Virus record (IMG/VR): IMGVR_UViG_3300012920_010945
Coordinates: 1-34,268 of that record
Reading direction: 5' to 3' (one strand)
From: a virus
Length of the DNA: 34,268 bases
In this document: one piece after another, positions 24,224-31,976 of the stretch
How positions within the stretch are numbered: the first letter of the stretch is position 1
How the letters are laid out: every line of letters starts with the position of its first letter
The notes under the pieces: generated by a model
What the model saw: the letters and a program-made list of their open reading frames with translations, nothing else
Databases searched by the model: none
What the model was told of the DNA's origin: nothing
Position numbers and translations under genes: made by a program

Positions 24224-25237
24224 ATGAGCGATAAAACAGGAGAACTATTAACAAAAAATATAGCTGGAGTAAATAGAATTTTACCCCATAAGCACAAGTA
24301 TGCTTGGGATTTATTTATTAAAAGTTGCGCAAATAATTGGATGCCAACAGAAATCTCAATGCAAAACGACATTAAACAATGGAAAAACAATGAAATCACG
24401 GAAGACGAAAAACTGCTCGTCAAAAGATGCCTCGGATTCTTTGCTGGAAGCGAGTCTTTGGTTGGGAATAACCTTCTGCTTTCTGCTTTCAGATATATTA
24501 CGGACGCTGAATGCCGTCAGTACATTCTTCGTCAGGCTTTTGAAGAGAGTCTTCACAATCTCACGGTAGTATATATATGCGATAGCCTCGATCTAGACAT
24601 AAACGAAGTATTTACTGCATATGAGACAATCCCAAGCATAAAAGCAAAAGACGACTTCTTAATGGAGATCACTAATGATATTAGTAGACAAGATTTCGAC
24701 CCCCACACAAAGGAAGGCAAGCAAGAAATCCTTAGAAACTTTTTAACTTATTGGATTGTATGTGAAGGAACTTTTTTCTTCAGTGGATTTGCAATGTTGC
24801 TTGCACTAGGAAGGCAAAATAAACTTCAAGGAGTGTCAGACCAAATTAAATATACATTAAGAGATGAAAGCTCTCATATTGCATTCGGAACTTACTTGAT
24901 CAACACTCTTATAGAGCAAAACCCTTCAATTTGGACAAAAAAAATACAAGAAGAGTTTGTTGAGCACATAAAAAAAGCCGTAGACCTAGAAATTGCATAC
25001 GCAAGAGACGTTCTTCCAACTGGAATTTTAGGACTTAATGCGGACATGTTTATAGAATACATGCATTACATAGGGAATAGAAGGCTAGAAGCAATTGGGC
25101 TAGATTATCGCTTCCCCAGCGACACAAACCCTTTTCCTTGGCTAGGAGAAGTGGTAGACGTACAAGCAATGGGTAATTTTTTCGAAAGAAGGGTTAGAGA
25201 ATATCAACAAAGCGGAACACTTGAAGACGACTTTTAA
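24224..25237 (+). CDS. nrdB: Ribonucleotide reductase small subunit lacking the radical tyrosine (class Ic-like)
   Basis: A 337-residue ferritin-like beta subunit that makes the radical used by NrdA. Metal ligands by motif: E77 (GSESLVGNN), E108 and H111 (EESLH), E181 (CEGTFFF), E215 and H218 (DESSH). In standard class Ia proteins the first ligand is Asp and Tyr stands four residues after the first His; here these are Glu77 and Val115 (HNLTVVYIC). Glu plus a non-Tyr residue is the pattern of class Ic subunits such as that of Chlamydia trachomatis, which use a Mn/Fe centre in place of a tyrosyl radical. The C-terminus ends in EDDF, presumably docking to NrdA. Confidence 0.94.
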   Translation: MSDKTGELLTKNIAGVNRILPHKHKYAWDLFIKSCANNWMPTEISMQNDIKQWKNNEITEDEKLLVKRCLGFFAGSESLVGNNLLLSAFRYITDAECRQYILRQAFEESLHNLTVVYICDSLDLDINEVFTAYETIPSIKAKDDFLMEITNDISRQDFDPHTKEGKQEILRNFLTYWIVCEGTFFFSGFAMLLALGRQNKLQGVSDQIKYTLRDESSHIAFGTYLINTLIEQNPSIWTKKIQEEFVEHIKKAVDLEIAYARDVLPTGILGLNADMFIEYMHYIGNRRLEAIGLDYRFPSDTNPFPWLGEVVDVQAMGNFFERRVREYQQSGTLEDDF

Positions 25238-25655
25238 AAAAGCAGCAGGCGTAGTCCTCTATTCCAAAGGATCAGTTCTTTTATGCAAAAGAATAAAAAA
25301 ACATAAAGGAAAAGACGTGCCATATGGGGGTTATTGGTGTCCTTTTGCAGGTATTATAGAAAAAGGAGAGGACGCAAGAGACGCAGCAGTTAGAGAATTA
25401 AAAGAAGAATCGGGAGTATCTGCACATAAAGACGACTTAAATTATTTAGATAGTTTTTCTAATCCAGATAGGTTTTTTCAACTTTATATTCTTGAGTTAG
25501 AGCATTTTCCAAAAATTACATTAGACTTTGAACACACAGACATGGGTTATTTCGTAGTAGAACACCTAGAAAGTCTACCTTCAGATTATAAATTAGACGA
25601 AGATTTAATAAAATCTCTACAGAAATACGAAAAAAGTATTTCCAAAAAAAAATAG
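25221..25655 (+). CDS. Nudix hydrolase
   Basis: A 144-residue Nudix protein. The Nudix box is complete: G-x5-E-x7-RELKEESGV, starting at GIIEKGED (about residue 44). The N-terminal AAGVVLYSKGSVLLCKR is the usual first strand of the fold. It hydrolyses a nucleoside diphosphate derivative; with the reductase next door, clearing damaged or unwanted nucleotides (MutT- or pyrophosphatase-like) is plausible, and a nucleotide-sugar substrate is the alternative. The start is a TTG at 25221, overlapping the nrdB end by 17 bases; no other start precedes the fold. Confidence 0.88.
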   Translation: MKTTFKKAAGVVLYSKGSVLLCKRIKKHKGKDVPYGGYWCPFAGIIEKGEDARDAAVRELKEESGVSAHKDDLNYLDSFSNPDRFFQLYILELEHFPKITLDFEHTDMGYFVVEHLESLPSDYKLDEDLIKSLQKYEKSISKKK

Positions 25656-25657
25656 AA

Positions 25658-25680
25658 ATTGTATTCAAAGAAGATACAAT
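25658..25680. repeat. Inverted repeat between Nudix and beta-barrel genes
   Basis: ATTGTAT (25658-25664) and ATACAAT (25674-25680) are perfect reverse complements around a nine-base loop, two bases past the Nudix stop. There is no T-run after it, so it is a poor intrinsic terminator. The right arm contains TACAAT, a possible -10 box 13 bases before the ATG at 25693, so it could be an operator-promoter combination; the matching -35 box is not clear. Confidence 0.4.
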
Positions 25681-25692
25681 CCAACTTTAATT

Positions 25693-26358
25693 ATGAAAAC
25701 TAAACTAGTATCATTAATTGTAGCCCTATTGGGACTGAATATTAACGTCGCTTCGGCATCCAGTATTAATGGAAGTGCAGGAGCAGAGTTTTCCTCTGAG
25801 TATCATCGAAGAGGAGCGGTTGTATCTCAAGACGCCATTCAAGCGCGTGTGGGAGCAAGCACAGACTTGGGAGGGCTAGATGTATCGTTAGATTTCTTTT
25901 CCAATCAAGGCACTGAAAGCGGAGCAACAAACTCTAATGAAATTACTGTAAGCGCAGGAGGTTCTCTTTTTGAGGATAAAATGTCAGCTTACATTGGTGT
26001 TTATAACACCGATATGAGTAATTCTGACTCAGTCCTAGAAGGTTTCGTCGAACTTGGAGTAAATGCTCCATTAAATCCAACTGTTAGAGCCTTTAGAGGT
26101 ACATCCAATAACCTTAACACCTTTGAAGGTGAGCTCAGTCATAGTTTTGACTTAAAGGTTTTAGATCTAGGGCTTTCGGCAGTTCTTGGAAATACAGAAA
26201 CCTCTCAAACAGCAGACTCGACATATTCGCTTTTGACAGCAACCGCTTCAAAAAGTGTCGCAGAAAATTTCAGTATTTACGCAGACCTCTCGTTGTCTGA
26301 TACCAACTCCAGAGATTCGGAGTGGTTTTGGGGAGCAGGAGTAAGCGTGAAGTTCTAA
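25693..26358 (+). CDS. Outer-membrane beta-barrel (porin-like) protein
   Basis: A 221-residue exported protein. The signal peptide is clear: MKTKLVSLIVALLGLNINVASA (1-22), with cleavage near ASA/SS. The mature part alternates polar and hydrophobic residues in about ten strands, and the C-terminus is VSVKF, whose final Phe is the usual signal for outer-membrane insertion. The SSEYHRRGAVVSQDAIQARVG start resembles TorF/Gcw_chp-type putative porins. It implies a Gram-negative host. It may replace a host porin, block superinfection or aid uptake. Codon use is richer in G+C than in the neighbours, suggesting high expression or recent gain. Confidence 0.75.
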   Translation: MKTKLVSLIVALLGLNINVASASSINGSAGAEFSSEYHRRGAVVSQDAIQARVGASTDLGGLDVSLDFFSNQGTESGATNSNEITVSAGGSLFEDKMSAYIGVYNTDMSNSDSVLEGFVELGVNAPLNPTVRAFRGTSNNLNTFEGELSHSFDLKVLDLGLSAVLGNTETSQTADSTYSLLTATASKSVAENFSIYADLSLSDTNSRDSEWFWGAGVSVKF

Positions 26359-26376
26359 AAAACCTAAATTAATATT

Positions 26377-26616
26377 ATGGACAAAGTAGTAACAACAATT
26401 AAGGCCTCCATCGGCGGTCTATTCGCAGTGTTAACGTCAGTCGTCGGACTTCTTGTGCTTGCACAGGTTGTATTCGGCGAAGCAGCAGGGATGAATGTCA
26501 TCGGAAATCTGCAAAACATCGTTAACGGATTCGTTGGTGAAGGCGCAAGCCTTGCAGGACTGATCACTCTTTTATTGATCGTAGGCCTACTCCAAAAGCA
26601 ATCGACTGATAAGTAA
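26377..26616 (+). CDS. Small two-helix membrane protein
   Basis: A 79-residue protein with a first hydrophobic helix at about 12-34 (IGGLFAVLTSVVGLLVLAQV), a short amphipathic middle (MNVIGNLQNIVNGFV) and a second helix at about 55-73 (SLAGLITLLLIVGLL), ending QKQSTDK. No signal peptide. It is the last gene before a strong intrinsic terminator and is visibly G+C-richer than most genes here, which suggests heavy expression. Possibilities are a holin-like protein, a virion or host-membrane component, or a partner of the beta-barrel upstream. I do not recognise the family. Confidence 0.7.
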   Translation: MDKVVTTIKASIGGLFAVLTSVVGLLVLAQVVFGEAAGMNVIGNLQNIVNGFVGEGASLAGLITLLLIVGLLQKQSTDK

Positions 26617-26640
26617 GATTTACCTTACAATCAACAACTT

Positions 26641-26667
26641 AGCCGCACCGAAAGGTGCGGCTTTTTT
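26641..26667 (+). terminator. Strong intrinsic terminator
   Basis: AGCCGCACC (26641-26649) and GGTGCGGCT (26654-26662) form a nine-base-pair, mostly G:C stem closed by a GAAA tetraloop, followed by six T. It is the only clear rho-independent terminator in the window and ends the transcript of the beta-barrel and small membrane genes. Confidence 0.9.
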
Positions 26668-26670
26668 GTG

Positions 26671-26678
26671 TATATAAT
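26671..26678 (+). promoter_or_regulatory. TATATAAT -10-like element after the terminator
   Basis: TATAAT (26673-26678) preceded by TGTGTA stands between the terminator and the ATG at 26682. Only three bases separate it from the ATG, so if this is the true -10 box, transcription would begin just inside the codon. A slightly shifted box (TATATA, 26671-26676) would make the mRNA start at the ATG. No -35 box is clear because the terminator stem occupies that place. Confidence 0.35.
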
Positions 26679-26681
26679 AAT

Positions 26682-28985
26682 ATGCCTAGCAAAAAGTGGT
26701 ACGAAAAACATAACGCTCAATTAGACGCGCAGAGAGAACGCTATACAAGGGTATACATGCAGGAGCCAGATCGGCATGCATACCACCCAGGCGATTTGCA
26801 TTTTTTAGCCACCAGAGAAGCTTACGACCTTCTAGTAGATGCAGGCATTGGTGCGATTTCGGCCGTATTAAATGACAGATATACAGCTTCAATATTAAAC
26901 GTTAAAGAAATAGCTTCATATAGATCAGATACAGGGCTTGAAGGCTGGAATCATATCCATTCAAACACGCAGGACATTCTCCACAATGCTGGAGAAAAGG
27001 GAGGAATAATGGACTTAGGATATGGAGTAAAGATTCAATCTGAGGGAGGTTTAGTTTTAGGAGCTGCCGAAATAACAGATACGCAGTTCGGATCTGATTT
27101 TTATTTATTAAAATGGAAAAATCAAAACAACGAAGATGAGGAGTTCCCAATATATCAAATTACAAACAACCAGATAAACGAACTATCAAATACAGGATTT
27201 TTACAACAAATAATTGACGAAAATCAACAATGGTCAACACAGGAAGAAAACCATTTTAAAAACATAAACAAAACTCTTCAAAAACTCAAACCAGTAAACT
27301 CTATGTCGTTCCAGTTTAAAGATGTCCATCCAGTTATCTATCGATCTGGACCCGCAGGGTATGAAGAAAGAGATCAAAACCCTGCAGGCTTCATACAAGA
27401 AACAGTTAATTATAAAACAGTTCCAAGCATTCTTCCGAATAATACAGGCCCCGCGACACTACAGGCTGCGTTTGCATATAAAATGGGGCCAAACATAACA
27501 GTTCCCCGAGAATCAAGACCCTCTTACCTCGTAAAAGAAGAAAATATAGACACGAACTCTCTCCCAATATCAAACTTAAACAACATAACATCATATACTC
27601 GAAGCGAACTGGTACTAGAGAGTGATTACCATAAGGAACAAATTGAAAGACAAACAGACAAAGATTACTATCTTGCAGACTTCCCTTATTATCCTCCGCA
27701 GCTCGCAGAAAAAGGTGCGAATGCAAACGAAACAATTATGAGAGCCGTTGCACGCGAAGGAGAAAGGCTGGCATACCCCAAAATAGATATAACACAAGTG
27801 AGAGATTTTAAATTACTTGTATCTACCCCTTATGCGAACAATTTATTTGATCCGAACAATGCTCCAGATATAAACGGTTGCGACCCCAAACGTTACGATC
27901 ATTTATTATTTGGAGGTAAATTGTCAAATCTCGAAGAACAATTGGACTCAGATGCAGTTAAATTAATAGACTTATTAACTTTAAGTTTTAACGAGGCAAG
28001 AAGATCTAATCTTGAAATGACAAGAAAGTTGCAAAATTTTGTTAGACACGGACCTTCGGAAAGACTATTAGGAGGAGAAGAAGGGCTTGAAGAAATGCAA
28101 GATCAAACAGGCGTCGAAACCGACAGTCAAGTTGATTCATATGACGCCCAAAACGAAGCAGCGTCCGAAGATCTTCAAGGACAAGACGGACTTAAAGGAA
28201 CCGAAGAAAACCCAATGGGGGAGGCCGAAGGAAATATAGATATAGAAATACAAACTTTTATTGACACATTAAGCGCTGTACCCTCGTATGTGTTTGATTC
28301 AAAAATAACCGATGACACAGATGAAGCCACAGGATATTACCTTATACTAGAACCTTTTGGACAAACAAAAGCTTTTGAAGATCGCTTTGAAGAAGGATTA
28401 ACCTCTTATGATTTTAGCCTAAATGAGGATGGAAGCATTAAGGGATTTATACATTTTTTTCCAGTAAGTTACACCAACTCAATGAATTCTGCATCAAAGG
28501 AATGCTCCTCTTTTGAAGCATACGATCACGCTAACCCAATAATATGTGTGGATAAATTGATACCGCAGCCGAAAGACAATGACTGTCCACCTTGCCCACC
28601 CGTTTGGAGCCCTGTTCTAGGATCTTGCATAAATGACAGTTGCGATGGTAAGTTTTGGGATGACGATGGTAACCGTATTCCTTGCGGGAATAAACTTAAC
28701 CCATTGCAGGCAAAATATGACCTACCACCAGTGTTAACCGTTTCGAATGCTTGCAACCAAGCCTCCCTATCGGAACTTGAACATCACTTTGTCCCTAACG
28801 CAAAAGAACAACAAAAAATCTATAAGGAAATGAAAAGTTTAGCCGAATTTCCAGAGATAGAATTTCCTGATTTTTTTAAAGTTCATAATAACTACAACAT
28901 GGGAAATATTTTTCCCATGCCTGCGGGACATCCAATTTATGACAGCTATACTCCAACAGATCCCGAATCAGGAGATCCAGTTTAA
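26682..28985 (+). CDS. Large protein of unknown function, probable virion component
   Basis: A 767-residue protein without signal peptide or membrane segments. I use the ATG at 26682; a GTG at 26655 lies within the terminator. About residues 1-260 are mixed alpha/beta, followed by Pro/Asn/Tyr-rich stretches. An acidic low-complexity linker (EDLQGQDGLKGTEENPMGEA region, about residues 470-520) separates a C-terminal part with a Cys-rich cluster (DNDCPPCPPVWSP, SCINDSCDG, IPCGNK; about 635-675) that could bind metal. Size, lack of enzyme motifs and placement after a terminator suggest a structural or tail-associated protein. No family recognised. Confidence 0.75.
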   Translation: MPSKKWYEKHNAQLDAQRERYTRVYMQEPDRHAYHPGDLHFLATREAYDLLVDAGIGAISAVLNDRYTASILNVKEIASYRSDTGLEGWNHIHSNTQDILHNAGEKGGIMDLGYGVKIQSEGGLVLGAAEITDTQFGSDFYLLKWKNQNNEDEEFPIYQITNNQINELSNTGFLQQIIDENQQWSTQEENHFKNINKTLQKLKPVNSMSFQFKDVHPVIYRSGPAGYEERDQNPAGFIQETVNYKTVPSILPNNTGPATLQAAFAYKMGPNITVPRESRPSYLVKEENIDTNSLPISNLNNITSYTRSELVLESDYHKEQIERQTDKDYYLADFPYYPPQLAEKGANANETIMRAVAREGERLAYPKIDITQVRDFKLLVSTPYANNLFDPNNAPDINGCDPKRYDHLLFGGKLSNLEEQLDSDAVKLIDLLTLSFNEARRSNLEMTRKLQNFVRHGPSERLLGGEEGLEEMQDQTGVETDSQVDSYDAQNEAASEDLQGQDGLKGTEENPMGEAEGNIDIEIQTFIDTLSAVPSYVFDSKITDDTDEATGYYLILEPFGQTKAFEDRFEEGLTSYDFSLNEDGSIKGFIHFFPVSYTNSMNSASKECSSFEAYDHANPIICVDKLIPQPKDNDCPPCPPVWSPVLGSCINDSCDGKFWDDDGNRIPCGNKLNPLQAKYDLPPVLTVSNACNQASLSELEHHFVPNAKEQQKIYKEMKSLAEFPEIEFPDFFKVHNNYNMGNIFPMPAGHPIYDSYTPTDPESGDPV

Positions 28986-28996
28986 TGAATTTCGTC

Positions 28997-29025
28997 TTGA
29001 CAAATAGGTTAAATAAGTGTAAAAT
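28997..29025 (+). promoter_or_regulatory. Sigma70-type promoter of the DUF1549/DUF1553 gene
   Basis: A consensus TTGACA (28997-29002), an exact 17-base spacer ending GTG and TAAAAT (29020-29025), eight bases before the ATG at 29034. The mRNA should start at or one base before the ATG. The match in sequence and geometry to the promoters of the replication genes ties this gene to the virus's own expression programme. Confidence 0.75.
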
Positions 29026-29033
29026 TAAAACAA

Positions 29034-31088
29034 ATGAAATATATACTACTGCTATTACTATCTTCTTTTTGCGTATATGGATCAAGTAAGCTTTATTTTA
29101 ATGATGGAAAAAGCTTGGAGGCAGAAATCGTAGAAGCAAACGAGACTCATGTCACAATCAAAAGAGCAAAAGACTTACAGCTTTTCAGGTTTAAACTAAC
29201 TCTTTTAACAAAAGATACGCAAAAACAAGTAGAACTTTACCATTCGAGAGACAGGTACAGTTCTATTCCTTCCGTAAAAACTCCTATAGATCAAAGAACA
29301 TTAAACTCTTATGTAAACTATATAGACACATTAATAGAAAACAATTTACGAAACAAAAGACTTCAAAAAACAAGAGAAGCTAATGATAATGTATACGTAA
29401 GAAGACTATACCTCACAGTTATAGGCAGAATTCCAACGCAAGCAGAGCTTTTAGAATTTTCAAACGACAGAAGTTCAGATAAAAAAGATAAGTTAATACA
29501 AAAACTTTTAAATTCTCAAGGCTATATCAACCATCAGATGAATTGGTGGAGCGACATGCTAAGAATAAAAGACAGAGTCAATGGAACAAATATTAATGTT
29601 GGAGCAGTTTACAGAAAATGGCTAAGAGAGTCCTTGCAACAAAAAAAGCCTTATGATCAAATAGTTAGAGAGCTTGTAGGAAGCACAGGAAGACTTTTTG
29701 AAACTAACGAAGGGGCAGCAGTAAGCTACTATCTAAGAGACAGAGGAATGCAGGCAGACAATTTATCTCATACCGTAAGAATATTTCTAGGCACTCAGCT
29801 GCAATGCGCAATGTGCCATAATCACCCCTTTGATAGGTGGACTCAAAAGGAATTCTATCAAATGACTGCATTTACAGAAGGCATAGGCAATGTTAGAATT
29901 AATGACGCTAATAGAAAAATCGGTCAACTTAGCAGGGAGATAAATAACGACGGAGACGAGAGATCAGGAACCTTTAACAACTGGAGAAATCAAGTTAGAG
30001 ACTCATTAATTTTTGGACTCGATAATGAGGGAGAAGGTAAGATGAAATTGCCTATAGAATACGAAGAAAGCGACGCAAGTCCAGGAGATATAGTTATGGC
30101 TAAGGCAATCTTTACCCCCAAACCAATACTTGACCATGAAAAAGGAGATACAAAAAGTCGCACAGTTTTTGCAGAATGGATAACAAGCAAAGACAACCCA
30201 CGCTTTACAACCATGATTGCAAACAGAATATGGAAACATGTTTTTGGCGCAGGGCTTATAGAACCCATTGACACAATGATGGATGACACATTAGCAAGCA
30301 ACCAAGAACTAATGAAATACTTAGAAAGGCTAATGGTAAGCGTTAACTATGACTTAAGAGAATATAAAAGAATACTTCTTAATACAAAATTATTTCAAAG
30401 ACAAAGCAAAAAAGAGGACTATAAAAGCCTAGAAGAGTACGCTTTTGAAGGACCAATACTCAGAAGAATGACTGGAGAACAGTTGTGGGACTCCCTAGTA
30501 ACGCTAGTATACAACGATATAGATGAGCCAAATAGACTCTATCTTCACAACCAACCAGATTACTCAGCTATATTCAATAGATATAATGAAAAAAATGCAA
30601 CAGATATTTATCAAGACTTTAAAGCTCTTGCAGACAAATACCCAAAAGAAAGAAACTTCTTAAAAATGGTTATGCAAGAAGAAGGATCAACTCAAGAAGT
30701 TAAAAAAGTAAAAGATAATCGTTTAGTGAGAAGCAGCTATCTTCAATATCCTGCTCCAGGAGGACACTTGATTAGACAGTTTGGAGGCAGCGACAAAGAA
30801 CAAATAGACAACAGCAATTTTGAAGCCAACACCCCTCAAGTATTAAATCTACTTAATGGTTTTGTAGAATCAAACATCCTAAATAAGAAAGATGCAGATT
30901 TTATTCAGCAGATGACAGAAGAAAAAGTAAAACAAAAGAGAATAGAAAGCGTTTTCTTATCAATTTTAGGCAGAAAGCCTACAGGAATTGAGTCACAAGC
31001 ACTCAAGAATATTATAGACAAAGAAGATGGCTTTAAGCACGTCTCATGGATATTATTAAATAGTCACGAATTTATCTTCATACAATAA
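29034..31088 (+). CDS. Exported DUF1549/DUF1553 protein with CxxCH motif
   Basis: A 684-residue protein of the PSCyt2/PSD1 group that is abundant in Planctomycetota and Verrucomicrobiota. Residues 1-16 are a Sec signal peptide. Residues 18-70 (FNDGKSLEAEIVEANETHVT) look like the SLA1-homology (SHD1) domain of those phyla. DUF1549 runs from about 90 to 285 (YVRRLYLTVIGRIPT; LGTQLQCAMCHNHPFDRW with C258-x2-C261-H262, a c-type haem-like motif). DUF1553 runs from about 350 to the end (NRIWKHVFGAGL; RRMTGEQLWDSL; LLNSHEFIFIQ). The usual N-terminal PSCyt1 domain is absent. Function of the family is unsettled. Its usual operon partner, DUF1501, is one gene away. Confidence 0.9.
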   Translation: MKYILLLLLSSFCVYGSSKLYFNDGKSLEAEIVEANETHVTIKRAKDLQLFRFKLTLLTKDTQKQVELYHSRDRYSSIPSVKTPIDQRTLNSYVNYIDTLIENNLRNKRLQKTREANDNVYVRRLYLTVIGRIPTQAELLEFSNDRSSDKKDKLIQKLLNSQGYINHQMNWWSDMLRIKDRVNGTNINVGAVYRKWLRESLQQKKPYDQIVRELVGSTGRLFETNEGAAVSYYLRDRGMQADNLSHTVRIFLGTQLQCAMCHNHPFDRWTQKEFYQMTAFTEGIGNVRINDANRKIGQLSREINNDGDERSGTFNNWRNQVRDSLIFGLDNEGEGKMKLPIEYEESDASPGDIVMAKAIFTPKPILDHEKGDTKSRTVFAEWITSKDNPRFTTMIANRIWKHVFGAGLIEPIDTMMDDTLASNQELMKYLERLMVSVNYDLREYKRILLNTKLFQRQSKKEDYKSLEEYAFEGPILRRMTGEQLWDSLVTLVYNDIDEPNRLYLHNQPDYSAIFNRYNEKNATDIYQDFKALADKYPKERNFLKMVMQEEGSTQEVKKVKDNRLVRSSYLQYPAPGGHLIRQFGGSDKEQIDNSNFEANTPQVLNLLNGFVESNILNKKDADFIQQMTEEKVKQKRIESVFLSILGRKPTGIESQALKNIIDKEDGFKHVSWILLNSHEFIFIQ

Positions 31089-31114
31089 CTTTTACAAGAA
31101 AAAATCAACTATAG

Positions 31115-31124
31115 TGTGTATCAT
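31115..31124 (+). promoter_or_regulatory. TGTGTATCAT -10-like element
   Basis: TATCAT (31119-31124) with GTG directly upstream, five bases before the ATG at 31130. There is no clear -35 box at 17 bases (TTTACA at 31091 is 22 bases away). It belongs to the GTGTAnnnT series in this window. Confidence 0.35.
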
Positions 31125-31129
31125 ATAAC

Positions 31130-31975
31130 ATGAAAGAACTAGACTTTTCAGATCAAATTAAATATATGGAGTGCTATGCCTGCTCTTTAGAAGGAACCGA
31201 AGAGGAGATATCTGAAGAGTCTTGGGCATCAGAAAAAAACAAAGGCAAGAAACTCAATAAGCCATTCAGAACATCTGGTGGGCCGAAAAAGTTTTCAGTC
31301 TATGTTAAAAACGATAAAGGTAACGTTGTCAAGGTTAACTTCGGAGATCCAAATATGGAAATCAAAAGGGATGACCCTAATAGAAGAAAAAACTTTAGAG
31401 CAAGGCATAACTGCGATAGTCCAGGACCTAAGTGGAAAGCAAAGTATTGGAGCTGCAGAATGTGGAGCGGCAGAAGTGTCAATAAAATTACAAAAGGCGG
31501 AGATATGTCAGAACAAGACATCTTAACTTTTCTAGATGAGTCAGAAGCAGAACTTACAGAGCAGCAAAAAAAATTACCGCCAGCTTTACAAAAAAAGATA
31601 CTAAATAAAAAATCTAAGGATAAAAAAGGCTCAAATAAAGAAAAGTCGACAGACGAAAAGTCAGAAGCCAAGCAAGGCTTATGGGACAACATCAGAAAAA
31701 AGAAGAAAAGAATGGGTAAAAACTATCGTCCCGCACAACCTGGAGACAAAGATCGCCCAGACGCAAAGTCTTGGAAGAAGGCCCAAAAGAAAAAAGAAGA
31801 CTCTAAAGCTGCAGAAGAAGAATTTAAGCCACATAAAATGTATGACAAAAGTGGAAAAGCATACATGGCAAAAACAAAAGAAGATCATTTAAAAATGAAA
31901 AAAATGGGATACACACATGAAGATCCCAAGATGAAATCCGAAAGCGGATATAAAAAGAAAAAGAAAGGATACTAA
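31130..31975 (+). CDS. Lys-rich phage protein with ARHNC...YWSC motif
   Basis: A 281-residue, highly charged protein. Around residues 86-112 it carries RARHNCDSPGPKWKAKYWSC, a Cys-containing motif that I know from structural-module proteins of marine T4-like phages, where it is possibly metal-binding. The rest is low complexity: acidic near 20-35 and 130-150, then Lys-rich (KKILNKKSKDKKGSNKEKS; KAQKKKEDSKAAEEEFK), with an ending that repeats Lys/Met/Tyr-Gly units. It has no signal peptide, so it is cytoplasmic or packaged, perhaps DNA-binding. It lies between the two exported DUF genes, linking that pair to the viral genome. Confidence 0.7.
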   Translation: MKELDFSDQIKYMECYACSLEGTEEEISEESWASEKNKGKKLNKPFRTSGGPKKFSVYVKNDKGNVVKVNFGDPNMEIKRDDPNRRKNFRARHNCDSPGPKWKAKYWSCRMWSGRSVNKITKGGDMSEQDILTFLDESEAELTEQQKKLPPALQKKILNKKSKDKKGSNKEKSTDEKSEAKQGLWDNIRKKKKRMGKNYRPAQPGDKDRPDAKSWKKAQKKKEDSKAAEEEFKPHKMYDKSGKAYMAKTKEDHLKMKKMGYTHEDPKMKSESGYKKKKKGY

Positions 31976-31976
31976 A

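Noticed and set aside
25658-25680. Inverted repeat after the Nudix gene as an intrinsic terminator
   Set aside because: The stem is seven A+T-rich pairs and no T-run follows; an operator or promoter element is more likely.
26655-26681. GTG start at 26655 for the 767-residue protein
   Set aside because: This start lies in the right arm of the terminator hairpin and adds nine residues with no conserved look; the ATG at 26682 is preferred.
29788-29850. Calling the DUF1549 protein a proven c-type cytochrome
   Set aside because: The CxxCH motif is visible, but haem attachment in this family is not settled and only one axial ligand can be suggested from sequence.
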